DNA from: Xiphias gladius | Lineage: Eukaryota; Chordata; Actinopteri; Istiophoriformes; Xiphiidae | Direction: 5' to 3' | Assembly: GCF_016859285.1 (NCBI RefSeq) | Contig: NC_053409.1 | Coordinates: forward strand, 27,381,539-27,445,538 | DNA: 64,000 bases | Part shown: one piece after another, positions 1-14,400 of the stretch | Layout of the letters: the number at the start of each line of letters is the position of its first letter | How positions within the stretch are numbered: the first letter of the stretch is position 1 | Notes under the pieces: generated by a model | Database searches by the model: none | What the model saw: only the letters and a program-made list of their open reading frames with translations | What the model was told of the DNA's origin: nothing | Position numbers and translations under genes: made by a program

Positions 1-299
1 TGCCATTCAAATTAAAGGTGCTACTTTACATTAAAGCTAATGATTTAAGCGAGTTTGTAAGTTTTGCTGAACAGCAGCCACTGTGGTAACGACAACATTT
101 GTGAGACACTGGTTAATGCTAAAACATGTAGCAGTTGCACAAGTAGAGAAAAGTAATCCAATTAGTAAACTGACTCAGTTATGTAATTTACACAACATTA
201 TCTGTTTAAAGTTTGCATTAACATTAAAATTAGCCGCCATAAACCACTGGTCGTACCAGACCAAGAGTGTATACGTTAAACCCAGAGTGTATTGAATTT

Positions 300-1800
300 A
301 TGAAGGGTGTACTTTATTGCCAATTACTGTCTTTCAGTATATTTTGGGCTCTGTGCAGGCCCCTCACCTCAGCGACCTCACTGATGCTCGGCAGATGGGT
401 GCCCATGATGTTCTGGGCGGTTTTAACCAGTTCTGAGCCCTGCACATCCCAGGCCAGTTTGTGATGTTTCCAGTCAGGATGGTTTCTATCGCTCCTCTGT
501 AAAAGTTAAGAAGAACTCGGCACGGGAATTTAGCCTTCCTAAGAATTACAGTTGTTTGTGAGTGGAGATGCCTGGTGTGACCATGTCAGGTTCTCTGTGA
601 TGTTGATTCCCAGGAACCTAAAACTGTCGACCTGCTCCACCTCAGCTCCACTGATGTAGACAGGAGTGTGTGTCTTTGCCTCCTTTTTTTTCTAAAAGCA
701 GCGCCTTGGTTTGGTTGACACTGAGGAGTAGGTTGTTCTCTTTGCACCACCCTGCAAGATTGTTGATTTCCCCCCATATGAATTCTCATCAATGTTTGTA
801 ATCGGGGCCGACGGTGGTGGTGACATCGTCTACAACCTTCACAATAAAGTTCTCTCCGTGTCTGTGAATGCTGTCACGCTGTACGGTGTGACAGAAGGGG
901 GCTAAGCACACGACCCTGGGGGTCTCCGCTGTTGAACACTAGAGCGAAGGAGGTGTGACAGACATTCCAAACTGTTTGGGGTCTGTTTGTGAGCAAGTCC
1001 AATATCCATTGGCAGAGTGTGGTACTCAAGCCCACATTGCTTTAGCTTTTTATTACAAGTTTCATGGGGAGATTGTGTTGAACGCTGAGCTGAAATCAAC
1101 AAACAGCATTCTGATGTAGGTGTTGTTGTTTTCAAGGTGTGTGAAGACTGAGCTGAGGGCAGTGGATCTGTTGGTTCTGAATACAGACTGGTGAGGGTCC
1201 GGGATGGCTGGGATGTTGTTTTTAATGTACTGGGGAACCAGCTTCTCAAAGCACTTCATCAGAACGGGGCTGAGTACCCAAGGGCAGTACTCATTTAGAC
1301 GAGACGCTGCAGACTTGTTAGGTACAGGGACGATGGTGGCTGTCTTGAAGCAGGTGGAAACACTCTCCTGTGACAGTGATATGTTGAAAATGTCATCTGC
1401 TACCTAATTGGCACATGTTTTAGTGCACGACCAGGGATGTTATGAGGCCCAGCAGCTTAACTCATATTCACTCTCAGCCGGATTCTTCTCACAGCTGCTG
1501 TGGATCCTGACAGTGGCAGGTCCTCTGGAGGCGGAGTTGACTTAAAGCTGAGCCTTTGATGAGGAGATCGTAGTGAGCATAAAAAGTACTAAGCTCATCT
1601 GGTAACGTGGCCTCACACAGGGTGGGGCCCCTCCAGTTTTTGTTGGCTGGGGTGTTCTGGATCGCCTGACACCTATCCTTGGTGGTGTTGGTGTTGAGAT
1701 CTCTCTCCTTTCTCCGCTTTGTCTCCTTGATGCCAGCTTTCAGTCTTCCTTGCATCCTTGTCACCTGACCGGATAGAGCCCTCACCTCTGAGGATGATGT
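300..1800 (-). mobile_element. degraded non-LTR retrotransposon (CR1/L2/Rex1-type reverse transcriptase)
   Basis: Read on the minus strand, 1259-1062 encodes a reverse-transcriptase N-terminal stretch. It has the fish LINE pattern MKCFEKLV, then a DPHQ..FR.NRST segment, then NTYIRMLFVDFSSAFNTI, which is RT motif A with the catalytic Asp in 'FVDFSSAF'. Upstream (1785-1489) is a linker resembling the region between endonuclease and RT. The frame is broken several times, and sequence further downstream (902-300) continues in other frames, so this is a dead copy. Clade is a judgement from motif style; Rex1, CR1 and L2 were not separated. Confidence 0.7.
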
Positions 1801-2270
1801 ATATTCCTCAGACTGATGTGGTTCTCCTGGGGGGCAGTGTCTCTGAACATGTGCTAGTCCTGTAGAGCTGTTGTAACTTCACTTGTCCACACTTTAACAG
1901 GATCTACTAGAGGTTTGAACCTTTTTATCAGCTGGGAGTAAAAAAAGGCTTCATTCTGACTCTGGGGATAAAACACATTATGGAAGCACAAATGTACGTG
2001 ATTTTCCCGCCTTTCATCTGTAAGATTAGAGTAAAACAAAGATTCCCTTTTAAAGGTCTGCAGGTCTGAGAGAGAGAGTGATGAGGATTATTGTTTCATG
2101 TCAAACACAATAGAATAAGATTAGCTAAACCACAAATGTGAAGAACAGATGTTGATCAAATTATGACCCTTTTTTTTTTTTTTTTTTTTTTCATCATATG
2201 CATTGAATCTATTTTTTTTCCGGATTGTCTGATCTGATTGTAACAGATTTTATTTATTGTCTAATCACAG

Positions 2271-2444
2271 ACTCTCTGGTTGTGGACTCTCAGAGACTCA
2301 CTGTGGAGTCGTGGCCTCAGCTCTGAAGTTCAACCCCTCCCATCTGAGAGACCTGGACCTGAGTGAAAACAACCTGCGGGATTCAGGAGTGAAGCTGCTG
2401 TCTGCTGGACTGGAGAGTCCAAACTGTAGACTGGAGACTCTGAG
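2271..2444 (+). CDS. NLR LRR exon 1
   Basis: 174 bp, acceptor ATCACAG, donor GTGAGT. It differs from the other eleven: it carries a [10 protein letters not shown] start and an [11 protein letters not shown] centre instead of [11 protein letters not shown], and its donor is GTGAGT instead of GTCAGA or GTCAGT. It also lies 2.65 kb before exon 2 in an unrelated intron, so it is probably the ancestral or proximal LRR exon rather than part of the amplified set. Confidence 0.8.
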
Positions 2445-5400
2445 GTGAGTTCACTGAGTGGAACTGATTTAGTTTTTTTGTATATATTCATTTCAAATCT
2501 TTCATTGGTTCATACATTTTCAGAATTTGTATGTGAGGATTTTTAAACAATAAGGTGGTGAAGAGAGAGAATTCAGTTGTAATTGCTACAAAAAGAAGAA
2601 AGGTGAGACGAGGCAGTGTTTGTGATTTAGAGCAGTAGAGAATTAACAGTTTTTGAAAATCTTTTTCTCTTAAACTAAGAAACTTCATAAAATTCAAACT
2701 GCAGCACAAATTCACAGATCTTCGGGTACTGATGCTCATATGAACATGACAAATGCTGCATCTGTCTTCATCAAACGAATAATGCACCTACTTAAAGTCA
2801 CATAAGTGATGATTATGAATGACACCATCAAATTTGAGATTTAAAAAAAATAAAAGCTTTCCAAGGGTCCAATGTATTTCCAAGTTGTTCTTGAAAACAG
2901 ATCTACGTGACTGTTCTGTTTTCGTGTCTGCATTTCAGAATCATTTGATTCAAGACACAGACCTTTAGATTACAAAAAAGAAATAAATGGTCTGCACAAG
3001 AAACATCCTGGTCTTAAAGGACAGGTTCACATTTGAAAGTCAAGATGGCGCCAGACTGACCACGATATGGTGGTCTACCTCACCAACAGGCCACAGTTCG
3101 TCCGGCTGCAGGGCAGTCACAGTCACAGGGTAACACCGGCGAACCCCAAGGAACCGTACTTTCACCATTTCTTTTCACCATCTACAGCTCCGACCTCAGC
3201 TTCAACTCACCTGCGTCAGTGAGGATGAGGAGGAGGAGTACAGAGGGTTGGTAGAAGGCTTCAACGGATGGTGCGGGGAGAACTGCCTCTGACTCAACAT
3301 CTGTAAGACCAAGGAGCTGGCAGTGGACCTCTGACAGAGAGGGAAGCCCCCCAACCCCTACTATCATCCAGGGGGGAGGAAATATATATAGGTTCCTGGG
3401 AGTGAACATAAACAATAAACTGGACGGACACCACCGAGACCCTCCATAGAAGAGGACAGAGCAGACGGTTGTTTCCTAGGAGGCTCAGGTCCTTTGACGT
3501 TTGCAGCAGACTACTGCAGATGTCCTATTGGTCTGTGGTAGCCTGTTCACTATTCTATGCTTTGGTGTGCTGGGGAGGCGGCATCAAGGCCAGGGAGACC
3601 AACAGATTTAAGAAGCTGGTGAGGAAGGCCAGCCCTGTTGTTGGACTGAAACTGGACAGTTGGGAGGCAGATGGGGAGCACCTTCAGCCACAGGCTCATC
3701 CTCCCCAAGTCCAAGATGGAGAGGCTGTACTACAGCGTCTGAGACCCCAGCCAATGCCCTTTCCCTAGTTCTGCTGCTGTTAGCACCCAAATTTCCCTGC
3801 CGGGGGATCAATTAAGTCCTGTCTTGTCTTTTGAAGTCTGTCTTAATATAATACGCACATGTCCCCTTATAACCTGACTCCAATATTACAAGATGGAGGA
3901 CAAACTAATATAAAGCTTCAGACATCTGAGTTTCACATGTCAAGTTAAGTATCTGAATGTTTCCACAGTGTTTCCATGCTGAGCTGCAGAGGAGGGACCG
4001 TAACTTACACAACCCCACTAGATGTGTCTGACTCAGACAGCTCAAGTTTCATTCAGCTTCAGCTGAACTCATGAAGTCATTTCTTACAGTGTAATTGTGT
4101 CAGGAAGAGGCCACTTCACGGACAGTATGGAAAGCAGGAAAGATGACTGCTACCAACGAGTCTTTTAATCTACAAAAGACTTATGACTGTTGCTGTGAGA
4201 CAGAAAATGAGAACCTTTCCTTTAACTAGGGATGAGACTTGATAGCATTTTATCAAATGTGGATCCAGTTCTGAATCCTCTTATCCAATCCAAATCCTTT
4301 CAAATCCCTTATTAGATCTTGTTCAGTAGTTCGTTTGGTGAAATAAAACCTGTTAGCTAAAACATTTCTGCTATTTCACTCAGCGCAGGAACAAAACTAA
4401 TTTCAAAACTAATTTGTTTTGTGAAACAAAAGACAAGAATTCATATTTGAGAATCTATGTTTTTCTAATCAAATCAGATTAATTACCAGACAAGCCTGAC
4501 ACTGACTTTAAAAGGAAAATTCAGTAATTAGCCAGCAGCTGCACAAGTAAAAACAACCCGGTGAAAGTAATATTAATTCTAGGTAGTGATTCAGTAAATA
4601 TCAACCCAGTAAATGTCCGGTTGTTCTGCAGGATGCTCTGAGCGTAACCTGAAGGTGAACTGGTTGTTTCTGCAGGCCACGGAATCTGACGGGGCACAGA
4701 ATCCGGTTTAACAGCGGCGGAAGGCTGAGGCAGGGCATTCGTCCTCCTCAAGTTATCAGAAATAACACAAGTTCGTTCCTTAACATGTCGGACGGTAGAT
4801 AAATATTTAAACAGGGACTCGTCTCAACAGTGTCTTAGTTATCGTGCATTTGTGTAGGTCATCGCTCTTCGTTGTCAGAGAGAAGCAACAGGGAACGTGG
4901 ATGAAAGATTTGTTAAGGGATTCATTGGCCACAGAACCGGATCAAACTGGAACTGGCTTTTGTGGCTATTGGCTATTGTGAAGTTCACAATAACACAATA
5001 ACAAAGTCACTCTACTCATTTTGGACAAGAGCTCATTGATTTGGACACATCTGATTGGATTATTAATGATTTTACCTTCATGTTTTATTCTTTATTCAGG
5101 TTGAGTTCCTGCAGTTTGTCAAAGATCGGCTGTGATTCTCTGGTCTCAGCTCTGAAGTCCAACCCCTCCCATCTGAGACACCTGGACCTGAGTGAAAACG
5201 ACGACCTGCAGGATTCAGGAGTGAAGGATCTGTGTGGTTTTCTGGGGCGTCCAGACTGTAGCCTGGAGACTCTGAGGTCAGACACCATGTTTTAGTTCTG
5301 CGCTGAGAATAATATGATGTGAAAGTTGTGCTGACACTAAACTGCAGACATAATGCTGATATCATACTGGTCCACACTGAGTATCTTCATGGTAAAGTCT

Positions 5401-8400
5401 GTTTTCCTCTTCAATGGTTTGGTCCAGTGACTGTTTCTCTTAAAATTTCCCTTGAGTTTTTAAATAACAAGAGAAACACTTTTTATCAATCAGACAATAA
5501 CAAATATATAATCAGTAGCTGATGGTTCCAACACTTTCGTGCGGTTCTTTAATGTTTGTACTGACTGAAATATTCAAACCCAAGATATTAAAATAACAAG
5601 TTTTGTATCTGATTCTTTCAACAATTTCAATAGGTTTAACCACGTTAAATATATAATCTCACTATGCCAGTTTTTAACTTTATATATATTCATATAAAAT
5701 TGTTCACATTTCCCCCAAAAGTTCAGCCTGACATGATTGTTGTCTTTGAAAACTTGAGGATCTTTAGCAGAATCTCCAATAAATGTGGGTGCACAACATG
5801 AGTTTGTATAGATGGAGCCACTGGTGGAGCTGCAGAGTTTCAGAGCTGAAGTCACTACGTCTTTATTGAAGCAGCAGCATGTTGTCATTAATATGAATGT
5901 TGTATTTTACTGTTGTTGACCTGCATCCTATTGTGTTCAGGTGTTTGGAGTTTCCATTTTCTAAACCTTCTTCAGCTCTGAACAGATTCTGAAACACCGA
6001 ACGGTTTCAAGCAGGAACTTTGTCTTCTAACGTCACATGTTTTTTTTTCTTTATTCAGGTTGAGTTGGTGCTGGTTGTCAGAGATCAGCTGTGATTCTCT
6101 GGTCTCAGCTCTGAAGTCCAACCCCTCCCATCTGAGAGAACTGGAGCTGAACTTCAATGACCTGCAGGATTCAGGAGTGAAACTGCTGTGTGGTTTTCTG
6201 GAGAGTCCAGACTGTAGACTGGAGATTCTGAGGTCAGTCACCATGTTTAGTTCTGTGCTGAGAACAATATGATGTGAAAGTTGTGATGACACTAAACTGC
6301 AGACATAAGGCTGATATCATACTGGTGATATATATCATATTAATGTTGTCATTAATATGAATGTTGTATTTTACTGTTTTTGACCCGCATCCTGTTGGGT
6401 TCAGGTGTTTGGAGTTTCCATTTTCTAAACTTCTACATTCTAAACCTTCTTCAACTCTGAACAGATTCTGAAACACTGAACAGTTTCAAGCAGGAACTTT
6501 GTTCTAACGTCACATGTTTTATTCTTTTTTCAGATTGAGTTGGTGCAGGTTGTCATGGATCAGCTGTGATTCTCTGGTCTCAGCTCTGAAGTCCAACCCC
6601 TCCCATCTGAGAGAACTGGACCTGAGCAGAAACAGCAAGCTGCAGGATTCAGGAGTGAAGGATCTGTGTGGTTTTCTGCAGAGTCCAGACTGTAGACTGG
6701 AGATTCTGAGGTCAGTCACCGTGTTTAGTTCTCTGCTGAGATTAATATGATGTGAAAGTTGTGCTGACACTAAACTGCAGACATAAGGCTGATATTATAC
6801 TGGTCCACACTGAGTATCTTCATGGTAAAGTCTGTTTTCTTCTTCAGTGGTTTGGTCCAGTAACTGTGGCAAAGCACTGTAGAGGAAACTGAAAAATCCC
6901 AGCTCTTAGTTCAGGTGTTTGGAGTTTCCATTTTCTAAACCTTCTTCAACTCTGAACAGATTCTGAAACACTGAACGGTTTCAAGCAGGAACTTTGTTCT
7001 AACGTCACATGTTTTTTTTCTTTATTCAGGTTGAGTTGGTGCAATTTGTCAAAGATCAGCTGTGATTCTCTGGCCTCAGCTCTGAAGTCCAACCCCTCCC
7101 ATCTGAGAGAATTGGACCTGAGTGAAAACAACCTGCAGGATTTGGACCTGAAGGATCTGTCTGATCTTGTGGAGAGTCCACACCATAGACTGGAGACTTT
7201 GGGGTCAGACACCATGTTTTAGTTCTGTGGTTTGGTCCCATTCAGCGAAATTCAATTCATTTTTATTTATAAAGCAACTAAATCAGAGAGGGGGGGGGGC
7301 ATAGCACAGCAGACATATAACGTAGAGATGTGTAACAGTAGTGAGACTAATAATTATAATCATAGGGTGAATAATACTAATAAAACTAAATATAATAATA
7401 AATGATAATCATAATATTTGAAGCAATTGGTGTTGAGCAGGATCATGGGGGCAGTAGGTGGTTTGCAGTCACAGATCCAGACTGCAGCTCCAGAGGCAGA
7501 AATACCTGCAGAAAGTGACAGGAGGAGAGAGGAGAGAGACGAGGAAGCAGAAAACTCACGGAGAGAGAAGAAATCAAGTTAGTAACAAGCATTGATGGGA
7601 TATGAATCTGTATAGATGGAGAGGAAGAGGAGGAAAGAGGAGCTTGGTGCATCATGGGAAGTCACCCGGCAGTCTAGGCCTATAGCAGGATAACTAGGGG
7701 ATGGTTCAAGACAAGTCTGAACCAGTCCTGACTATAAGCTTTATTAAAAAGGAAGGTTTTAAGCCTACTCTTAAATGTGGAGAGGGCGTCTGCCTCCCGG
7801 ACCCAAAATGGAAGATGGTTCCACAGTAGAGGAGCCTGATAACTGAAGGCTCTGCCTCCCATTCTACTCTTGGAGACTCTAGGAACCACAAGCAAGCCTG
7901 AGTTCTGGGAGCACAGTGTTGTAGTGGGGTAATAGGATACTATGAGCTCTTTAAGATATGATGGTTCCTGACCATTAAGGGCTTTGTAGGTGAGGAGGAG
8001 GATTTTAAATTCTGTTCTGGATTCTACAGGGAGCCAATGCAGAGAAGCTAGCACAGGAGTAATATGGTCTCTTTTCCTAGTTTCTGTCAGTATTGGTGCT
8101 GCAGCATTCTGGATCAGCCGGAGAGTATTTAGAGACTTGTTGGGACAACCTGATGATAAGGAATTACAAAAAAGTAGGCCTTGAAGTTTGTTTTGTCTGG
8201 AAATTAAAGGACATATCCTGATCAAAGAGAACTCCCACATTCCTAACAGTGGTGCTGGAGGCCAGGGCAGAGCCATTTAAAGTAACTATATCATTAGATA
8301 TTGTGTTTCTGAGGTGTTGTGGGCCAAGCAGAATAACTTCAGTTTTGTCTGAGTTTAAGAGCAGAAAGTTGCTCATCATCCAGGTCTTTGTTTCCTCAAG

Positions 8401-11400
8401 GCATGCTTGAAGTTTAGCCAACTGATTGGTTTCACCAGGCTTCATTGACAAGTACAATTGGGTATCATCAGCATAACAATGGAAGTTTATGGAGTGTTTC
8501 CTAATATTGGTTCCTAAAGAAAGCATATATAAGGTGAATAGAACTGGTCTAAGCACAGAACCCTGTGGAACTCCGTGACTAACGTTCAAGTATATGGAGA
8601 ATTTATCGTTAACGTGCACAAACTGAAATCCATTTGTTACATAGGACTTAAACCAGCTTAGAGCAGTTCCTTTAAAGCCAATGAAATGTTCCAGTCTCTG
8701 TAATAGGATAAGATGGTCAGTGGTATCAAATGCAGCACTAAAGTCTAAGAAGACAAGTACAGTCCAGTGACTGTGGCAGAGCAGTGTAGAGGAAACTGAA
8801 AAATCCAAACTCTGCGTTCAGGTGTTTGGAGCTTCCATTTTCTAAACTTCTACATTCTAAACTTCTTTCAGCTCTGAACAGATTCTGAAACACCGAACAG
8901 TTTCAAGCAGGAACTTTCTTTTCTAACGTCACGTTTTATTCTTTATTCAGATTGAGTTCCTGCAGTTTGTCAGAGACCAGCTGTGCTTCTCTGGTCTCAG
9001 CTCTGAAGTCCAACACTTCCCATCTGAGAGAAATGGACCTAAGTGAGAACAACCTGCAGGATTCAGATGTAAGGCTGCTGTGTGGTTTTCTGGAGAGTCC
9101 GGACTGTAGACTGGAGACTCTGAGGTCAGACACCATGTTTTAGTTCTGTGCTGAGAATAATATGATGTGAAAGTTGTGCTGACACTAAACTGCAGACATA
9201 ATGCTAATATTATACTGATCCACACTGAGTATCTTCATGGTAAAGTCTGTTTTCTTCTTCAGTGGTTTAGTCCATTAACTGGGGCAAAGCAGTGTAGAGG
9301 AAACTGAAAAATCCCAGCTCTTAGTTCAGGCGTTTGGAGTTTCCATTTTTTAAATTTCTACATTCTAAACCTTCTTCAACCTCTGAACAGATTCTGAAAC
9401 ACTGAACGGTTTCAAGCAAGATTTTTGTTTTCTAACGTCACATGCTTTATTCCTTATTCAGGTTGAGTTGCTGCTATTTGTCAAAGATCAGCTGTGCTTC
9501 TCTGGTCTCAGCTCTGAAGTCCAACCCCTCCCATCTGAGATACCTGGACCTTAGTAAAAACTACAACCTACAGGATTCAGGAGTGAAACTGCTGTGTGGT
9601 TTTCTGGAGAGTCCAGACTGTAGACTGGAGATTCTGAGGTCAGTCACCATGTTTTAGTTCTGTGCTATGAATAATATGATTCTAAAGTTGTGCTGACACT
9701 CAACTGCAGACATAATGCTGATATTATACTGATCCACACTGAGTATCTTCATGGTAAAGTCTGTTTTCTTCTTTGGTGGTTTGATCCAGTAACTGTGGCA
9801 AAGCAGTGTAGAGGAAACTGAAAAATCCCAGCTCTTGGTTCAGGCGTTTGGAGTTTCCATTTTCTAAACTTCTACATTCCAAACCCTCTTCAGCTCTGAA
9901 CAGATTCTGAAACACCAGACGGTTTTAAGCAGGAACTTTGTCTTCTAACGTCAAATGTTTTATTCTTTATTCAGGTTGAGTTGGTGCAATTTGTCAAAGA
10001 TCAGCTGTGATTCTCTGGTCTCAGCTCTGAAGTCCAACCCCTCCCAATTGAGAGACCTGAACCTGAGTTATAACTACAAGCTGCAGGATTCAGGAGTGAA
10101 GGATCTGTGTGGTTTTCTGGAGAGTCCAGACTGTAGACTGGAGATTCTGAGGTCAGTCACCATGTTTTAGTTCTGTGCTATGAATAATATGATGTGAAAG
10201 TTGTGCTGACACTAAACTGCAGACATATGGCTGATATTATACTGGTCCACACTGAGTATCTTCATGGTAAAGTCTGTTTTCTTCTTCGGTGGTTTAGTCC
10301 AGTAACTGTGGCAAAGCAGTGTAGAGGAAACTGAAAAATCCAATGAGTTCAGGCGTTTGGATTTTCCATTTTCTAAACTTCTACATACTAAACCCTCTTC
10401 AGCTCTGAACAGATTCTGAAACACTGAACAGTTTCAAGCAGGGACTTTGTCTTCTAACGCCACGTTTTATTCTTTTTTTCAGGTTGAGTTGCTGCAGTTT
10501 GTCAGAGACCAGCTGTGCTTCTCTGGTCTCAGCTCTGAAGTTCAACCCCTCCTACCTGGGACACCTGGACCTGAGTGAAAACAACCTGCAGGATTCAGAC
10601 CTGAAGGATCTGTCCGATCTTGTGAAGAATCCAGACTGTAGCCTGGAGACTCTGAGGTCAGACACCATGTTTTAGTTCTGCGCTGAGAATAATATGATGT
10701 GAAAGTTGTGCTGACACTAAACTGCAGACATAATGCTGATATCATACTGGTCCACACTGAGTATCTTCATGGTAAAGTCTGTTTTCTTCTTCAGTGATTT
10801 GGTCCAGTGACTGTTTCTCTTAAAATTTCCCTTGAGTTTTTAAATAACAAGAGAAACACTTTTTATCAATCAGACAATAACAAATATATAATCAGTAGCT
10901 GATGGTTCCAACACTTTCGTGCGGTTCTTTAATGTTTGTACTGACTCAAATATTCAAATCCAAGATGCTAAAATAACAAGTTTTGTATCTGATTCTTTCA
11001 ACACTTTCAATAGGTTTAACCACGTTAAATATTTAATCTCACTACGTCAGGTTTTAACTTTATATATATTCATATAAAATTGTTCACATTTCCCCCAAAA
11101 GTTCAGCCTGACATGATTTTTGACTTTGAAAACTTGAGGATCTTTAGCAGAATCTCCAATAAATGTGGCTGCACAACATGATTTTGTATAGATGGAGCCA
11201 CTGGTGGAGCTGCAGAGTTTCAGAGCTGAAGTCACTATGTCTTTATTGAAGCAGCAGCATGTTGTCATTAATATGAATGTTGTATTTTACTGTTGTTGAC
11301 CTGCATCCTGTTGGGTTCAGGTGTTTGGAGTTTCCATTTTCTAAACTTCTACATTGTAAACCTTCTTCAGCTCTGAACAGATTCTGAAACACTGAACGGT

Positions 11401-14400
11401 TTCCAGCAGGAACTTTGTTTTCTAACGTCACATGTTTTATTCTTTTTTCAGATTGAGTTGGTGCAGGTTGTCATGGATCAGCTGTGATTCTCTGGTCTCA
11501 GCTCTGAAGTCCAACCCCTCCCATCTGAGAGAACTGGACCTGAGCAGAAACAGCAAGCTGCAGGATTCAGGAGTGAAACTGCTGTGTGGTTTTCTGGAGA
11601 GTCCAGACTGTAGACTGGAGATTCTGAGGTCAGTCACCATGTTTAGTTCTGTGCTGAGAACAATATGATGTGAAAGTTGTGATGACACTAAACTGCAGAC
11701 ATAAGGCTGATATTATACTGATCCACACTGAGTATCTTCATGGTAAAGTCTGTTTTCTTTTTCAGCGGTTTGGTCCAGTAACTGTGGCAAAGCAGTGTAG
11801 AGGAAACTGAAAAATTCAAACTTGTTCTCCTCAGGTTTTCAGATTGAAATATTTTTCCATGTTATCAGACAATAATAAAAATTCAGTATCTGATGGTTCC
11901 AACACTTTTAGATTTCTAGGTGTGAATTAGATGTTTGCAGTTGTACATGTTGTTGTAATTGGAGTTACAGAAATAATAATCCCTAAATCTACATATTTGT
12001 TCTTCTACATTAACGGCTCCTAGAAACCGCAGCTTCTATGTGGACTGAAAATGACGGCCTCTGGGTGGACACTCACCTGCTACTGATTGGTGACATGAAT
12101 CATGTCGGGATGAATAACAAAGTGACAGTTCAGTCTGATCATCAGGATCAATGTCTTGTGCATCTTTTTGTTCACATTTCCCCCAAAAGTTCAGCCTGAC
12201 ATGACTGTTATCTTTGAAAACTTGAGGATCTTTAGCAGAATCTCCAATAAATGTGGGTGCACAACATGAGTTTGTATAGATGGAGCCACTGGTGAGGCTG
12301 CAGAGTTTCAGAGCTGAAGTCACTACGTCTTTATTGAAGCAGCAGCATGTTGCCATTAATATGAATGTTGTATTTTACTGTTTTTGACCCGCATCCTGTT
12401 GGGTTCAGGTGTTTGGAGTTTCCATTTTCTAAACTTCTACATTCTAAACCTTCTTCAGCTCTGAACAGATTCTGAAACACTGAACAGTTTCAAGCAGCAA
12501 CTTTGTCTTCTAACGTCACATGTTTTATTCTTTTTTCAGATTGAGTTGGTGCAGTTTGTCAGAGATCAGCTGTGATTCTCTGGTCTCAGCTCTGAAGTCC
12601 AACCCCTCCCATCTGAGAGAACTGGAGCTGAACTTCAATGACCTGCAGGATTCAGGAGTGAAACTGCTGTGTGGTTTTCTGGAGAGACCAGACTGTAGAC
12701 TGGAGACTCTGAGGTCAGTCACCATGTTTTAGTTTTAATACGATGTGAAAGTTGTGCTGACACTAAACTGCAGACATAAGGCTGATATTATACAGGTCCA
12801 CACTGAGTATCTTCATGGTAAAGTCTGTTTTCCTCTTCAATGGTTTGGTCCAGTGACTGTTTCTCTTAAAATTTCCCTTGAGTTTTTAAATAACAAGAGA
12901 AACACTTTTTATCAATCAGACAATAACAAATATATAATCAGTAGCTGATGGTTCCAACACTTTCATGAGGCTCTCCTTTCTGTACAGGTGAGGTGTTGTT
13001 TCCTGCTTTGGCATTTCAGCCTGTCGCACCTCCGTCGGTGCCATTAGGTCAGCTGCAGGGTCATCCGCTGGAAACCACCGTTCCCTGATGTTTTGCCCCC
13101 TATACCAGTACATCTCCCAGCGGGGAGGGCAATGGCGTATTGGGGACGTCTCCCCGCCACCTACTGCAGCTGCCTTTACATGAGTGTTGGCCACCAACCA
13201 TTGCTCTTCTTCTGGAGCCACAGCCAGTAGCTGCCTTTCTCTGCCTCCTCTCCCAGTTCCTTCACAGCTTTTTGCAGATTTGCCCCTGTCATGCCAGCAC
13301 CGCGGAGCATTTGGAGGACAGCTTTGCTGACAAAGCCCCGACATCCGACCTCCACGGGACAAACCCTAGCTTTCCAGCCAGCTTCTTGGCACTCCGCTGC
13401 CAGCTCTGAGTACTTCAGTTGCTTCTTTTCATGGGCTGCTGACATGCCTTCTTCCCAAGGGATAGTAAGCTTGATGATGAGGACTCTTTTTCTCCACTGT
13501 AGACCACACGACGGTGTCTGGCCTGAGGGTGATTGTAGTGATCTCTCTTGGGAAGACCAACTGCCTTCTGAGGTCCGCCGACAGGTGTGCTGCCTGGCTT
13601 GACAAATGCTGTTAGGGTAGTCTTTGCTGTTTCTGGGGTTCTGTTTGCTGCTACCTTCTCCAGGACCTGGTCCAGCTAAAACAGGACTTGATCATGGCAC
13701 CACCCGAAGTGTCCCTGTGTCAATGCCACCTTGCATCCTTATAATATATGCTGGAGACTTGCCTTGATGTTACACAGCGGGCAGCCTGCCTCACTTCCAA
13801 ACCACTGAGATGGATTCCGGCGGCATGGGAGGGTGTTGTGGGCTGCCCTTAACAGGAAGCTGAGTCTGGATTGGGGTGTCCTCCAAATGTCTGCCCAGGG
13901 GATGCGCCTGTTCACAAATGCGTCCCATAGGGTCCAGGCTCCTTGACAGCCCTGGGACACTGCCTTCATGTTGAAGCACTCCTGCTCTAGCCTGGTGAAT
14001 TCGTCCACCACCATGGACTTCTGCTGTTTCTTGGAGGCTTTTGACCAGAACTGTTGAGGTGTTCCCCAGCATAAGCCAGTCACTTCTCTGTGTTTCAGAC
14101 TGGTGATGGCATGGTCTACCTCAGCTTGTGCCTTGTATTTGTGACCTCTGCAGATGGGGACTTTTGCACTCGTTAAGAGTCAGTCAGTCCTTCACCTCAA
14201 GTACAAGGCATGCCTTCTCTTGCCTGTACCCTAGCCTGATGGATTTCATAGGGAGCTCTAGCATGTTCCAGCCGAAGAGGCCTGCATCTGAAAAGCAGCG
14301 GGGCAAGCCCAACCACTTTTGGATGTAGTTGTTTGCTAGGCTGTCCGTCCTGCTGACCTCTGATGTGGGAATTTCACAGACCTTCAGCGGCCACATCACT

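Larger units (their letters stand above)
5277..12539 (+). repeat. tandemly duplicated LRR-exon/intron units
   Basis: Introns between LRR exons are copies of each other. The 5' part begins GTCAGACACCATGTTTTAG and contains a TAAACTGCAGACATA block. The middle has 'catggtaaagtctgttttc'. The 3' part has 'tttggagtttccattttct', 'gaacagattctgaaacac' and 'tctaacgtcacatg' before the acceptor. The basic unit is about 480-520 bp. Longer introns after exons 2, 9, 10 and 11 carry extra shared blocks ('ttcccccaaaagttcagcc' and 'cagacaataacaaatata'). This shows amplification by unequal crossing-over of exon-intron units. Confidence 0.8.

Noticed and set aside
6519..6770. minus-strand frames over each LRR exon (also 5085, 8936, 11437, 12525 and others)
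   Set aside because: They are antisense shadows of the repeated LRR exons and stay open only because the exons are copies.
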